Positions 1 to 8,822 of a stretch of 36,676 nt of DNA are shown piece after piece. The DNA is from Herbaspirillum sp. ASV7. Lineage in GTDB: Bacteria; Pseudomonadota; Gammaproteobacteria; Burkholderiales; Burkholderiaceae_D. A model generated the notes under the pieces. It saw nothing but the letters and a program-made list of their open reading frames with translations, was not told the DNA's origin and made no database searches. Position numbers and translations under genes: made by a program. The first letter of the stretch is position 1. Each line of letters opens with the position of its first letter. The stretch is from NCBI RefSeq assembly GCF_016429215.1, contig NZ_JAELUH010000055.1, positions 1 through 36,676 on the forward strand, in the 5' to 3' direction.

Positions 1-96
<96 letters not shown>

Positions 97-573
97 GCTA
101 TCGGAAGCGATACGCTGCTCGAACTCGACGCGTAGTCGTTCACTTGACTCCTTGTTCTTGATCAGCGCCTCGTAGGCATCACCGGGGGAGTCGAGGTGGT
201 TCGCGGACTTCATGTCGAGATAGTGTTTCTGGAGCGCCGAGTAGAAGACGGCCTGCTCGCTTTCGGAGAGGCTGTGGAAGCGAGCATTGATGCGATCCAT
301 TTCCATAGCGGGCATGCCAATGACAGGAATGATCACCGGGTGATAGTCGGCATACCATGATGGAATGGCCGCCATCTTCATATCCTCGGTCACCTCCCCA
401 TCGACACCGCCCTCTGCCCGCTGCAGCGCTTGCGCAGAGAGGGTCACGGTGTCACGTGCGGGTGGGGCCGCAGGTTCCTGGGCAGGGACGGGAAAAGGGC
501 GCGCTGGTGTCTTGCTGCTACCTGTACTGCCAGTTACTGCCGATGCGACGGCAATCGTATTGATGTTCATCAT
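97..573 (-). CDS. Hypothetical protein, C-terminus cut off by the contig end
   Basis: About 159 genuine codons are present; the reading frame runs on into the adapter, so the last 13 residues of the apparent protein are artefact. Two adjacent ATG codons (573 and 570) are possible starts and neither has a strong ribosome binding site. The N-terminal 60 residues are rich in Pro, Ala, Ser and Thr and look disordered, with a DTVTLSA stretch; the rest is charged and probably helical. No signal peptide or membrane segment is evident. It lies 35 bp downstream of another small gene on the same strand whose N-terminus has a similar Pro-rich, TSVNISA-type composition, so the two may be cotranscribed and related. 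Function not recognised. Confidence 0.7.
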
Positions 574-608
574 GGGTCCCGAGATGTGGAGGGGGCGACC
601 TACCGTAC

Positions 609-878
609 CTAGCTACCGCTCCTGGCCTGGCCGGCTATCCTGTTCCACACCGCCTCTGCACGCGTGAGGAAACGGTTTACCGTCACGCCCGGCGGTGGGC
701 CCGGCTTGACTGGCTTGGCTTTTTCCGCCGCTGCGGCGGCGGCTTTCGCTGCGGCCGAAATATTGACGCTGGTCTTCGGCGGTGGCTGTACCGGTTGCGG
801 GTTGTGACTGGTATTGATGCCGGAAGTGACCCGCACCGGCGGGCGACTGCGCGGTACGGATACAGGATTCATGAACAT
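609..878 (-). CDS. Small hypothetical Pro/Ala-rich protein
   Basis: An 89-residue protein. The start at 878 is chosen because an AAGGAG ribosome binding site lies 6 bases upstream; the frame stays open further upstream but without a comparable site. The first 35 residues are Pro/Arg/Val-rich, residues 36-55 are an Ala/Lys-rich low-complexity segment, and the C-terminus (NRFLTRAEAVWNRIAGQAR) looks like an amphipathic helix. No signal peptide or transmembrane segment. It precedes the truncated gene at 97-573 by 35 bp in the same direction, so an operon is likely. Function unknown; a secreted or cell-surface-associated small protein is possible but not shown. Confidence 0.6.
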   Translation of the reverse strand: MFMNPVSVPRSRPPVRVTSGINTSHNPQPVQPPPKTSVNISAAAKAAAAAAEKAKPVKPGPPPGVTVNRFLTRAEAVWNRIAGQARSGS

Positions 879-1155
879 GATCGTCTCCTTGGAAATGGCA
901 GCGCCATTGCTGGCCATTGCGGCGAGATTAGTCCAAAAAAATCCCGAAAGGCTGACCCTTGCTGACGCCCGCAAAGCCAATGCCGGCAAGGGATTGCGCC
1001 TGTTTTCGCGGCTTGACGGAAGCTTGTGCCGGCGTGCTTGTTGCAAGGCAGCAATTTCCGCTTTTCCTACAGGCAAATGGGCCTCAGTCCTATGTCGGCT
1101 GAGACCGGGCCGCCGCTACCATCGCTGAAGCCCTGCATGCCGCCCGGCCAGCCAC

Positions 1156-1187
1156 GTGGCGGGCGTACAGGGGCTGTTTCCCGCCAC
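1156..1187. repeat. Inverted repeat (two-tier hairpin) upstream of pgi
   Basis: GTGGCGGG at 1156-1163 pairs perfectly with CCCGCCAC at 1180-1187. Inside the 16-base loop ACAG pairs with CTGT around GGG, so a stacked 8+4 bp stem-loop can form. No T-run follows, so it is not an intrinsic terminator on the plus strand. Confidence 0.6.
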
Positions 1188-1252
1188 CCGATGTCGCGGG
1201 GGCGTGGTGTTCTTGCGCGTACCGGTAGCGGTGATACAGCCTGATTGCAGTG

Positions 1253-1269
1253 CTGGTGCGCCGCACCAG
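1253..1269. repeat. Inverted repeat 50 bp before the pgi start
   Basis: CTGGTGC (1253-1259) and GCACCAG (1263-1269) are perfect 7-base arms around a 3-base GCC loop. It lies between the putative promoter and the pgi ribosome binding site, and could act as a leader hairpin or as an operator. Confidence 0.6.
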
Positions 1270-1318
1270 AAATGTCGCTTCCACGTCCTGTGAACATCCA
1301 GCCCAAGGAGCCCTCCTC

Positions 1319-3022
1319 ATGACCACATTACCCGCCGCCGACCTGCAGTTACCGCTGTTCGTGTATGCCCAGAAGGACGAGCTGACGGCCAAGAGCGCCT
1401 GGATCGCGCTGCAGGAACACCATCGTGAGCGTGCCCGCCATTTCCAGCTGGCGCGCCTGTTCGCTGCCGATGACAAACGCGGCGAGCGCTTCACTGCCGA
1501 AGCGGTGGGGATTTACCTGGACTATTCCAAGAACCTGGTCACCAGCGAGACCATGGCGCTGCTGATGCAACTGGCGCGCCAGTGCGGCCTGCAGGATCGT
1601 ATCGATGCCATGTACCGTGGCGAGCGCATCAATCACACCGAGGATCGCGCGGTGCTGCACACGGCCTTGCGCCTGCCGGCCCACGAGCGTCTGGTGGTCG
1701 ACGGCGAGGATGTGGTGGCCCAGGTGCAAGAGGTGCTGGGCCGTATGGAGACCTTCGCCACCAAGGTACGCAATGGCCAGTGGCTGGGCCACACCGGGCG
1801 GCCGATCCGCCATGTGGTCAATATCGGCATCGGCGGTTCCGACCTGGGGCCGATGATGGCGCATGAGGCCTTGCGCCATTACAGCCAGCGCGAGCTGTCG
1901 CTGCATTTCCTCTCGGATGTGGACGGCGCGGCGTTGCTGGAAACGGTGCGCGATCTGCCGGCGCAAGAGACCCTGTTCATCGTCTGCTCCAAGACCTTCA
2001 CCACGCTGGAAACCATCACCAACGCCAATGCCGCCCGCCAGTGGCTGGTGCAGCAACTGGGCGATGAGCAGGCCGTGGCCCGGCACTTCGTGGGGGTGAC
2101 CACCAATATCGAGGAGGCGAGCCGCTTCGGCATCGATCCGCGCAACATGTTCGGATTCTGGGACTGGGTTGGCGGGCGTTATTCGATGACCAGTGCCATC
2201 GGCCTGTCGACCATGATCGCCATCGGGCCGCAGCATTTCCGTGAGTTGCTGGCGGGCTTTCATGCCATGGACGAGCATTTCCGCAGCACCCCGCTGGAGC
2301 GCAATCTGCCGGCCATCCTGGGCATGCTCACGGTCTGGTACACCAATTTCTTTGGCGCGGCCAGCCAGGCAGTGCTGCCATACAGCCAGTATCTCAAGCG
2401 CCTGCCAGCCTACCTGCAGCAGCTCACCATGGAGAGCAACGGCAAGCACATCACCGTCAATGGCCAGCAGGTCAGTTACCAGACCTCGCCGGTCTTCTGG
2501 GGCGACAACGGCATCAACGGCCAACATTCGTTCTACCAGATGCTGCATCAGGGCAGGCAACTGGTGCCTTGCGATTTCATCGGCTTCTGTCGACCGCTGG
2601 AGGCGCTGGGTCAGCAACACGACTGGTTGATGGCCAACATGTTCGCCCAGGGCGAGGCGCTGGCCTTTGGCAAGAGCGCCCAGCAAGTGCGCGAAGAGGG
2701 AACCCCCGAGGCGCTGGTGCCGCACCGCGTCTTCGATGGCAACCGGCCCAGCAACAGCATGCTGATCGATCGCCTGACGCCTTATAGCCTGGGTACGCTG
2801 GTAGCCTTGTACGAGCACAGCGTCTTTACCCAGGGGGTGATCTGGAATATCGATTCCTTCGACCAGTGGGGTGTGGAATTGGGCAAGCAACTAGCCAAGC
2901 GCACGGCTGGCCAGTTGATCGATCACGGGCAACCCCTGCATCACGACAGTTCCACCAATGCCCTGATCCACCGTTATCGCGCCTGCAACCGACCAGCCGG
3001 AGGCCAGGCCAGGGCCGCCTGA
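1319..3022 (+). CDS. pgi: Glucose-6-phosphate isomerase
   Basis: Cytoplasmic enzyme interconverting glucose-6-phosphate and fructose-6-phosphate in glycolysis and gluconeogenesis. The 567-residue protein is close to the usual ~550 residues of bacterial Pgi. Visible signatures are GIGGSDLGP near residue 172, the TMESNGKH segment near 370 carrying the catalytic Glu, GQHSFYQ near 402 carrying the catalytic His, and the C-terminal [12 protein letters not shown] signature near 515 with the active-site Lys. The ATG at 1319 is preferred because AAGGAG (1305-1310) lies 8 bases upstream; an earlier in-frame start at 1250 has no such site. It is transcribed alone, with a hairpin-rich leader upstream and an intrinsic terminator 49 bp after the stop. 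Confidence 0.97.
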   Translation: MTTLPAADLQLPLFVYAQKDELTAKSAWIALQEHHRERARHFQLARLFAADDKRGERFTAEAVGIYLDYSKNLVTSETMALLMQLARQCGLQDRIDAMYRGERINHTEDRAVLHTALRLPAHERLVVDGEDVVAQVQEVLGRMETFATKVRNGQWLGHTGRPIRHVVNIGIGGSDLGPMMAHEALRHYSQRELSLHFLSDVDGAALLETVRDLPAQETLFIVCSKTFTTLETITNANAARQWLVQQLGDEQAVARHFVGVTTNIEEASRFGIDPRNMFGFWDWVGGRYSMTSAIGLSTMIAIGPQHFRELLAGFHAMDEHFRSTPLERNLPAILGMLTVWYTNFFGAASQAVLPYSQYLKRLPAYLQQLTMESNGKHITVNGQQVSYQTSPVFWGDNGINGQHSFYQMLHQGRQLVPCDFIGFCRPLEALGQQHDWLMANMFAQGEALAFGKSAQQVREEGTPEALVPHRVFDGNRPSNSMLIDRLTPYSLGTLVALYEHSVFTQGVIWNIDSFDQWGVELGKQLAKRTAGQLIDHGQPLHHDSSTNALIHRYRACNRPAGGQARAA

Positions 3023-3070
3023 GGACGCCACGCGCCGGTCCATGCGCTTGCCAGCCAGGTGCAGCACGCC

Positions 3071-3102
3071 AGCCCGGAGACCTTGTGTCACCGGGCTTTT
3101 TT
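3071..3102 (+). terminator. Rho-independent terminator of pgi
   Basis: AGCCCGG (3071-3077) pairs with CCGGGCT (3091-3097) around a 13-base loop, directly followed by six T residues (3097-3102). Confidence 0.85.
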
Positions 3103-3156
3103 CATATTGGGGACCGACCAAGCAAAGGGCATGGACGCAATGGATCTTTGTGAGTT

Positions 3157-3162
3157 TATAAT
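3157..3162 (+). promoter_or_regulatory. Possible -10 box of the CHASE3 kinase operon
   Basis: A perfect TATAAT lies 171 bp upstream of the kinase start. No good -35 box is seen at 16-18 bp, so the call rests on the -10 hexamer and its position just after the pgi terminator. A transcript from here would begin just before the long inverted repeat at 3183-3228. Confidence 0.35.
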
Positions 3163-3182
3163 TGCTCGTAATAATTGGTTAC

Positions 3183-3228
3183 CGGAAATGCACCGTCATG
3201 ATGGTGATCTGCCAAGCCTGCATTTCCG
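3183..3228. repeat. Long inverted repeat in the leader of the kinase operon
   Basis: CGGAAATGCA (3183-3192) and TGCATTTCCG (3219-3228) are perfect 10-base arms separated by 26 bases. The loop contains a further ACC/GGT pairing around a TCATGA palindrome. It is AT-richer than its surroundings, and no T-run follows. It could be an operator or a folded leader. Confidence 0.6.
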
Positions 3229-3332
3229 CTGCGGTGGCATGACGGTGTGCAGCAATGTGGGAATTGCCGACAGGGGGCGTGAGCAGCAGGCACGGCCGCG
3301 CCGGAGAACAGGCCATCCAGCGACGGGGGCAC

Positions 3333-4931
3333 ATGAGACTACTGACCAAGGGCTTGCTGATCGTTGCCATCCCCAGCCTGTTCGAGGTGTTGCTGCTGGC
3401 CGCCTTGTTCAAGTCGCAGGGCGATGCCGCCGAGGCTGAACGCTGGGCCACGCATTCAGCCCAGGTGATCAACCAGGCCGCCGAGGTGCGCGAACCCATG
3501 CTGGTGGAGTCAGCCCGTATCCGCAATGCCATCCTGCTCGACCAGTTCGAACCGATCAGCCGTCCGGAGATGTGGACCGACCTGGAGATCAAGGTCGGCG
3601 AGCTGTCGCGGCTGGTCGTCGACAATCCCTCGCAGTCGGCGCTGGTGCGCGAGATCCACACGAGCATCGGCCAATACCGCAATTGGGCCGACAATGCCCG
3701 CGCCTTGATGCAGCGGGGCCAGCGCGATGAGCTGATTCGCCAGTTGCGGGATGAGCAGGGGCCGCACCGGCTGTCCAGTTTCCTGAACCGCCTCGACAGT
3801 TTCACCACCGAGGAACGCCATCTGAGCACCTTGCGCAACCAGGCAGTGCAGGCCGCACGCACTTCCCAGACCTGGCTGTTGATTGCCGCCGTGCTGGGTT
3901 CCATCGTGACGGCAGCACTGGCCTCGCTGGCCTTCACCCGCAGTATCGGCAGCCGCATCGCCATCCTGATCGACAATGCCCGGCGCCTGGCCGATGGGCA
4001 GGTACTGGCCGCGCGGCTGGAGGGTGATGACGAGATCTGCCAGCTTGACAATGCCCTGCACCGCAGCAGCGAGCGCCTCAACGAGGCATCCCGACTGGCA
4101 TTGATCTATCGCTCCGAGCTGGAACAGCGTGCCGCCGAACTGGCCGAGGTCAATACCGACCTGCGCCAGCAGACCCAGGACAACGAGATGTTCATCTACA
4201 GCGTCTCCCACGACCTGCGCTCGCCCTTGGTCAACCTGCAAGGCTTCAGCAAGGAAATCACCCATGCCACCCGCGACCTGCTCGCGGAGGTGGAACGCCT
4301 GGCCGTGCCGGAAGCCGACAAGGCCAGGCTGCGCGTGCTGGTGCAAGACGATATCGATACCTCGCTGCGCTTCATCCAGAACGCGGTGACCCGTTCGGCT
4401 GGCATCATCGATGCCATGTTACGGCTCTCGCGCATGGGGCGGGTGGAACTGCAGCCGGCCCTGCTGGATGTCCACGCCATCGGCCAGCGCATCGTCGCCG
4501 CCATGAGTGGCAGCATACGCGCCAAGGGCGCCGTGGTGGAGATCGAGCCCGACCTGCCGGCCGCATGGGGTGATCCGACTGCCATCGAACAGGTGTTCGG
4601 CAACCTGCTGGGCAATGCGGTGAACTACCTCGATCCTGCCCGGGCGGGCCATATCACGCTTGGCGCGGTCAAGGGCGAGCAGGCGACGGCCGAAGCGGGC
4701 ATGGTGACCTTCTTCGTGCGCGATAACGGCCTGGGCATCCCGGCGGCCTACATGGGCAAGATGTTCATCGCCTTCCAGCGCCTGCACGGCAACGCCGCGC
4801 CGGGCGAGGGCATCGGCCTGGCGCTGGTCAAGCGCGTGGTGGAACGGCACGGGGGACGTATCTGGGTGGAGTCGGTACCGGGACAGGGCAGTTGCTTCTT
4901 CGTGGCCCTGCCGACGCAGGCAGCGGCCTGA
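3333..4931 (+). CDS. Membrane histidine kinase with CHASE3-like sensor
   Basis: A 532-residue sensor kinase. A transmembrane helix at about residues 7-24 and a second at about 180-203 flank a helical extracytoplasmic region that fits a CHASE3 or four-helix-bundle sensor. A HAMP-like linker and coiled coil follow (205-280). The dimerisation domain has SVSHDLRSPL with phospho-acceptor His293, and the ATPase domain has an N box (NLLGNAVNY), DNGLGI and GEGIGLAL. The start at 3333 places the first membrane helix at the N-terminus, with a G-rich site (GGGGG) just upstream; an earlier ATG at 3255 would add a non-hydrophobic extension. The next gene, 48 bp on, encodes an Rcp-like receiver, its likely phosphorylation partner. 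This kinase-Rcp-hybrid trio opposite a phytochrome is a recurrent layout in proteobacteria. The signal is unknown. Confidence 0.9.
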   Translation: MRLLTKGLLIVAIPSLFEVLLLAALFKSQGDAAEAERWATHSAQVINQAAEVREPMLVESARIRNAILLDQFEPISRPEMWTDLEIKVGELSRLVVDNPSQSALVREIHTSIGQYRNWADNARALMQRGQRDELIRQLRDEQGPHRLSSFLNRLDSFTTEERHLSTLRNQAVQAARTSQTWLLIAAVLGSIVTAALASLAFTRSIGSRIAILIDNARRLADGQVLAARLEGDDEICQLDNALHRSSERLNEASRLALIYRSELEQRAAELAEVNTDLRQQTQDNEMFIYSVSHDLRSPLVNLQGFSKEITHATRDLLAEVERLAVPEADKARLRVLVQDDIDTSLRFIQNAVTRSAGIIDAMLRLSRMGRVELQPALLDVHAIGQRIVAAMSGSIRAKGAVVEIEPDLPAAWGDPTAIEQVFGNLLGNAVNYLDPARAGHITLGAVKGEQATAEAGMVTFFVRDNGLGIPAAYMGKMFIAFQRLHGNAAPGEGIGLALVKRVVERHGGRIWVESVPGQGSCFFVALPTQAAA

Positions 4932-4979
4932 TCTTGATGGCAGGCCGGACAATCAATCATGTGGAGCGGGAAGGACATC

Positions 4980-5444
4980 ATGGCTACTGAGCAGAGCGTC
5001 AACATCATCCTGGTCGAAGACGACGACGGCCACGCCGTCCTGGTGGAGAAGAACCTGCGGCGCGCCGGCCTGGTCAATGGGTTCACGCGCTTCAAGGATG
5101 GCCAGGAAGCACTGGATCATTTCTTCCAGGACGGCACGCCGCGTGGCGATCTGCAGCAGGTCGTGGTGCTGCTGGACGTGAACATGCCCCGCGTCAATGG
5201 CGTCGAGGTGCTGCGACGGATGAAGGAGGATGCGAGCACCAACGCCATTCCCATCATCATGCTGACCACCACCGACGACCCGCGCGAGATCGGGCGCTGC
5301 TACGAGTATGGCTGCAACGTCTACATCACCAAGCCGGTCGAGTATGACGATTTCATCGAGGCGGTGCGTCGCCTGGGCTTCTTCCTGCAGGTGGTCAAGC
5401 TGCCGGTCCTGACGGCCAGCCAGAAGGGGACCGAATCACGATGA
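4980..5444 (+). CDS. Rcp1-type single-domain response regulator
   Basis: A 154-residue stand-alone receiver with no output domain. The acidic pocket (Glu13-Asp14-Asp15), phospho-acceptor Asp66 in LLDVNMP, Thr96-98 and Lys118 in TKP are all present. The insertion around residues 50-60 (QDGTPRGDLQQ) and the YGCNVYITKPVEYDDF end are typical of the Rcp1 family, which takes phosphate from phytochrome-type kinases. ATG at 4980 is preferred, with AAGGA just upstream; an in-frame ATG at 4959 is possible. It overlaps the next gene by 4 bases (ATGA), which suggests translational coupling. Both the membrane kinase upstream and the convergent bacteriophytochrome are candidate donors; the pairing is inference. 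Confidence 0.93.
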   Translation: MATEQSVNIILVEDDDGHAVLVEKNLRRAGLVNGFTRFKDGQEALDHFFQDGTPRGDLQQVVVLLDVNMPRVNGVEVLRRMKEDASTNAIPIIMLTTTDDPREIGRCYEYGCNVYITKPVEYDDFIEAVRRLGFFLQVVKLPVLTASQKGTESR

Positions 5445-6574
5445 CCGTCAGTGCTGCCCATGTCCTGATCCTGGAAGATGACGACGGCCTGCTGGCGCTG
5501 GCCAGCCGGGTCTTGCGCAAGCATGGTCACCGCGTCACTGCGGTGGCACAGTCCGAGGCGGCGCGCGAGGCCGTGGCCCTGGAACTGCCGGACCTGCTCA
5601 TCGTCGACTACAACCTGCAGGCGCTCGATAGCGGCCTGGATTTCTTCCGTGGTCTGCGCGCCGATGGGATCGGCATTCCCGCCATCATGGTGTCGGGGGT
5701 GTCGGATGAGTTGCGCATCATCGAGGCACTGCGCGCGGGTGTGGCCGATGTTCTGCCCAAGACTAACGACTACCTGGATTACCTGCCCGAGGCGGTCGAC
5801 CGCGTGCTCCAGCAGCGGGCGCTGCAGCGCCAGGCGGAGCAGGCGGCGCGCTTGCAGGCCGAACGCATGATGAGCCTCAAGGATGAGTTCGTGGCCACGC
5901 TCTCGCATGAATTGCGCACGCCCCTCAACGCCATCCTCGGCTGGGTGCAATACCTGCAGCGCGACGCATCGGATCCGGAACAGCTGCGCCGGGGCCTGGA
6001 GGTCATCGAACGCAATGCCCAGGCACAGTCGCAGATGGTGGAGGAGCTGCTGGACATGAGTCGCATCCTCTCCGGCAAGCTGCGCATGGAGGTGCAGCGC
6101 ATGGAACTGGCCGCCGTGGTGCGAGACACCATCGCCAACGTGCAGGCGGCTGCAGACGCCAAGGAAATCGCCATCACCACCGATCTGGCCGATGACAGTC
6201 TGGTGCTAGGGGATCCGGCACGCCTGCAGCAGGTGGTGTGGAATCTGCTGACCAATGCCATCAAGTTCACCCCACGGCGCGGACAGGTCGCGGTCACGCT
6301 CGGCCAGCGGGGTGATGAACTGGAGCTGGTGGTGGCCGACAATGGCGAGGGCATCGAGCCGGCCTTCCTGGCGCATGTCTTCGAACGCTTCAGCCAGGAT
6401 AACGATCACGGCGTGCACAACACCGCCGGCCTGGGGCTGGGGCTGTCGATTGCGCGTCAGCTGGTGGAGGCGCATGGCGGGCGCATGCGTGCCCAGAGCG
6501 CCGGACACGGCCAGGGCGCGAGTTTTCATGTCTGCCTGCCTGTGCTGCCGCAAGGCACTGCGTGCCAAGCCTAG
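5441..6574 (+). CDS. Receiver-histidine kinase hybrid (N-terminal REC)
   Basis: A 377-residue cytoplasmic protein with a receiver first and a kinase second. The receiver spans about residues 5-125 (acidic Asp13-15, acceptor Asp56 in IVDYNLQ, Ser/Gly pocket VSGVSD, Lys in LPKTNDY). A coiled-coil linker (128-148) leads to the dimerisation domain with LSHELRTPL, phospho-acceptor His156, and an ATPase domain with NLLTNAIKF, DNGEGI and GLGLGLSI. It has no membrane segment, so its input is probably phosphate on its own receiver. Its start overlaps the stop of the Rcp-like gene (ATGA). Its stop shares the CTAG palindrome with the stop of the phytochrome gene on the other strand. Confidence 0.93.
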   Translation: MTVSAAHVLILEDDDGLLALASRVLRKHGHRVTAVAQSEAAREAVALELPDLLIVDYNLQALDSGLDFFRGLRADGIGIPAIMVSGVSDELRIIEALRAGVADVLPKTNDYLDYLPEAVDRVLQQRALQRQAEQAARLQAERMMSLKDEFVATLSHELRTPLNAILGWVQYLQRDASDPEQLRRGLEVIERNAQAQSQMVEELLDMSRILSGKLRMEVQRMELAAVVRDTIANVQAAADAKEIAITTDLADDSLVLGDPARLQQVVWNLLTNAIKFTPRRGQVAVTLGQRGDELELVVADNGEGIEPAFLAHVFERFSQDNDHGVHNTAGLGLGLSIARQLVEAHGGRMRAQSAGHGQGASFHVCLPVLPQGTACQA

Positions 6575-8778
6575 ACGCTTGCCACCGGCCGTACCGGCAA
6601 GGTCACGGTGAAGCTGACGATGTGGTTCTCGCACTCCACCCGGATCTGGCCTTCATGGCCGATCACGATCTCGCTGACGATGTACAGCCCCAGTCCCAGC
6701 CCGCGCGCGTTGCGGTGATTGCCCAGCGCTTCGCGCTTGTAAGGCTTGAAGATGTGCTCGCGCACCGCCTCGGGGATGGGGGCGCCGTGGTTGGAGACGG
6801 CGATGTTGAGGACGTCGCCGCGCCGGAAGACGATCAGCGTAGCCGGCTTGCCGAACTCGCCGTGGTGGCGGGTGTTGGAGAGCAGGTTGGAGATGACCTG
6901 GCTGATGCGGTCGGCGTCGAGGGCGATCTCGCCGCAATCTTCCGTCTCCAGCAGGATCTCATTGTCGGGATAGGCGATGCGCGCCTCGTTGACGATCTCG
7001 GTGACCATCTTGCGCACATCCACGGGACGGCGCTGGATGTCCAGTCCCATGCCGCTTTGCAGGCGGCTGATGTCGAGCACCTGGGAGATCAGCCGATGCA
7101 TGCGGCTGGAGGAGGACGAGATGCGCTTGCCGAGATTGGAGCTGGAGGACGAATGATCGCGCAGCTCGATCATGCGCGCAGCCATCATGATGGCCTGCAG
7201 CGGATCGCGCAGGTCGTGGCCCAGCGTGGCCAGCAGCGTCTCGCGGGCGCGCTTGAGCATGTTTTCATTGGATAGCGCCACCTCCTGCAGATCAAGCCGT
7301 AGCTGGCTGGCGGTTTCCAGTTCGGTGGTCTTCCAGGGCAGGGACTTGCCGCGCACGGTCTCCTTCCAGACCGCAAAGGAGCCACGCGGCGTCAGGCGCG
7401 GGCCGAGCGGGCCGATGCTGTATTTCTTTTCGGGGTTGCCGCCCCAGCTTACGTCTTCGACCTGTTCATTGCGGAACCAGAAGGCATAGCCGTTCTGTTC
7501 GCGGTAGAAGCGGATCGCCAGCACGCCGCAGAGCTCGCCCAGCACAGCCTTGAGATCGGGCAGGTCGGCCCCCACGGAGCTGCTGGAGAAGATGTCGCCG
7601 CTCTCATGTTCGTTGAGCCAGTTGATGAGCGCGTTGACGCCTTCACGCGAGGGCCCCTTGCCGAAGACCTGGGTCTTGCGGTCCAGCGAGATGGCGCCGC
7701 CGTGGCTGTTCATCAGGCCCAGGAAGGCTTCGTGCTCGGCGCCCAGGGCCAGCACGATGTCTTCGCGGTCGGTGACCTGGGCCACGACCTGGCGGCGCAG
7801 TGCATTGCTGCGCTCAAGTTCGCGCGCACGCTCGCCATTGAGGTTGCGTTCCACCAGGGCGCTGAGGAATTGCGCCAGCAGTTGACACGACATGCGCACC
7901 GCATGCGGTACCAGGTGCGCTTGCATGTGGTGGCAGGCGATCAGGCCCCACAAGCGGTCGCCGATGACGATGGACAGGCTCATCGACGCCGCCACTCCCA
8001 TGTTGGAGAGATACTCGATGTGCACCGGCGAGACGCTGCGCAAGCTGCTGTGGCTCAGGTCCAGCGAGCGGCCGGTGAGCGGGTTGCGATCGGGCTCCAG
8101 CGCCACCGTGGGCGCGCCGACATCGGCGATCAGGCGGATCGGGTTGATCACGTACAGCCGCCGCGCCTGGGCCGGAATATCGCTGGCCGGATAGCGTTGC
8201 CCGAGGAAGGGTTCAAGCTCCGGACGGCGATGTTCGGCGACCACCTCGCCGCTGTCGTCGTGCCGGAAGCGATAGGCCATCACGCGGTCGAAGCCGGTGA
8301 GGCGGGCGATCTCGCCGACGGCCAGCGCCAGCATGTCTTGCACACCCTGCTGGCGCTGGATGCGCTGGATGGCCTGATGCGCGGCCAGGGCAAAGGTGTC
8401 CAGGGCCGCGGCTTGCAGGGGGCGACGTTCGAACTCGGCGATCAATACCCCTTCGGATTGATGGGTGACCAGGTCGAAGGCACCGGCGGGGAGGGCCAGC
8501 AGATGGGCATCGACGTAGCCGTTCTTGTCGGCCAGGGCGGCGCTGATGAGGGCGCGCGCGCTGACATCGAGATGCCGTTCGTCCAGTGGCTGCCCGGGTT
8601 CGGGCAAGGGGCCCAGCAAGGTGGTCGCATTGGCGCTGCGCACGACCAGCTTGCCGTCCGGTGTGAAACCGAGCAGGGCACCATGGTTCTGGATGGAGCC
8701 TGGGATATGGATGGGCTCCTGATCGCAGTTGCTCAGGTCGACAGGACGGCGCCCACTGGCGTGGTAGGGATTGCTCAT
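6571..8778 (-). CDS. bphP: Bacteriophytochrome histidine kinase
   Basis: Red/far-red light sensor kinase of 735 residues. PAS domain about 13-120 with Cys18 just before EPIHIPGSIQ, the position that binds biliverdin in bacteriophytochromes. GAF about 140-305 contains YPASDIPAQARRL with Asp200 of the PASDIP motif. PHY about 315-495 carries the PRGSF tongue motif (464-468). The kinase has LGHDLRDPL with His521 and an ATPase domain with NLLSNTRHH and GLGLGLYI. All photosensory signature residues are present, so it should be photoactive if biliverdin is made. No heme oxygenase gene (bphO) is found in the window, so the chromophore must come from elsewhere. The ATG at 8778 has an AAAGAAG site upstream; an earlier ATG at 8808 does not. 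Two Ser5 runs lie in the dimerisation domain. Convergent with the kinase/Rcp operon. Confidence 0.97.
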   Translation of the reverse strand: MSNPYHASGRRPVDLSNCDQEPIHIPGSIQNHGALLGFTPDGKLVVRSANATTLLGPLPEPGQPLDERHLDVSARALISAALADKNGYVDAHLLALPAGAFDLVTHQSEGVLIAEFERRPLQAAALDTFALAAHQAIQRIQRQQGVQDMLALAVGEIARLTGFDRVMAYRFRHDDSGEVVAEHRRPELEPFLGQRYPASDIPAQARRLYVINPIRLIADVGAPTVALEPDRNPLTGRSLDLSHSSLRSVSPVHIEYLSNMGVAASMSLSIVIGDRLWGLIACHHMQAHLVPHAVRMSCQLLAQFLSALVERNLNGERARELERSNALRRQVVAQVTDREDIVLALGAEHEAFLGLMNSHGGAISLDRKTQVFGKGPSREGVNALINWLNEHESGDIFSSSSVGADLPDLKAVLGELCGVLAIRFYREQNGYAFWFRNEQVEDVSWGGNPEKKYSIGPLGPRLTPRGSFAVWKETVRGKSLPWKTTELETASQLRLDLQEVALSNENMLKRARETLLATLGHDLRDPLQAIMMAARMIELRDHSSSSSNLGKRISSSSSRMHRLISQVLDISRLQSGMGLDIQRRPVDVRKMVTEIVNEARIAYPDNEILLETEDCGEIALDADRISQVISNLLSNTRHHGEFGKPATLIVFRRGDVLNIAVSNHGAPIPEAVREHIFKPYKREALGNHRNARGLGLGLYIVSEIVIGHEGQIRVECENHIVSFTVTLPVRPVASV

Positions 8779-8822
8779 GCGCTTCTTTCCCGAGGCCTGC
8801 CGGAGCATGGCATCGAAGGTCG

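Larger units (their letters stand above)
879..1318. other. Divergent intergenic region upstream of pgi
   Basis: This 440-bp stretch separates the minus-strand small genes from pgi. No convincing gene is seen. It contains two strong inverted repeats described separately (1156-1187 and 1253-1269). A weak sigma-70-like pair, TTGCGC at 1213-1218 and TACAGC at 1235-1240 with 16-bp spacing, could be the pgi promoter; if so, the second hairpin would lie at the very 5' end of the mRNA. Confidence 0.5.

Noticed and set aside
1349..2890. 513-codon open frame on the minus strand opposite pgi
   Set aside because: It is a by-product of GC-rich codon use in pgi; no ribosome site, no recognisable domain, and low-complexity His/Gln/Leu composition.
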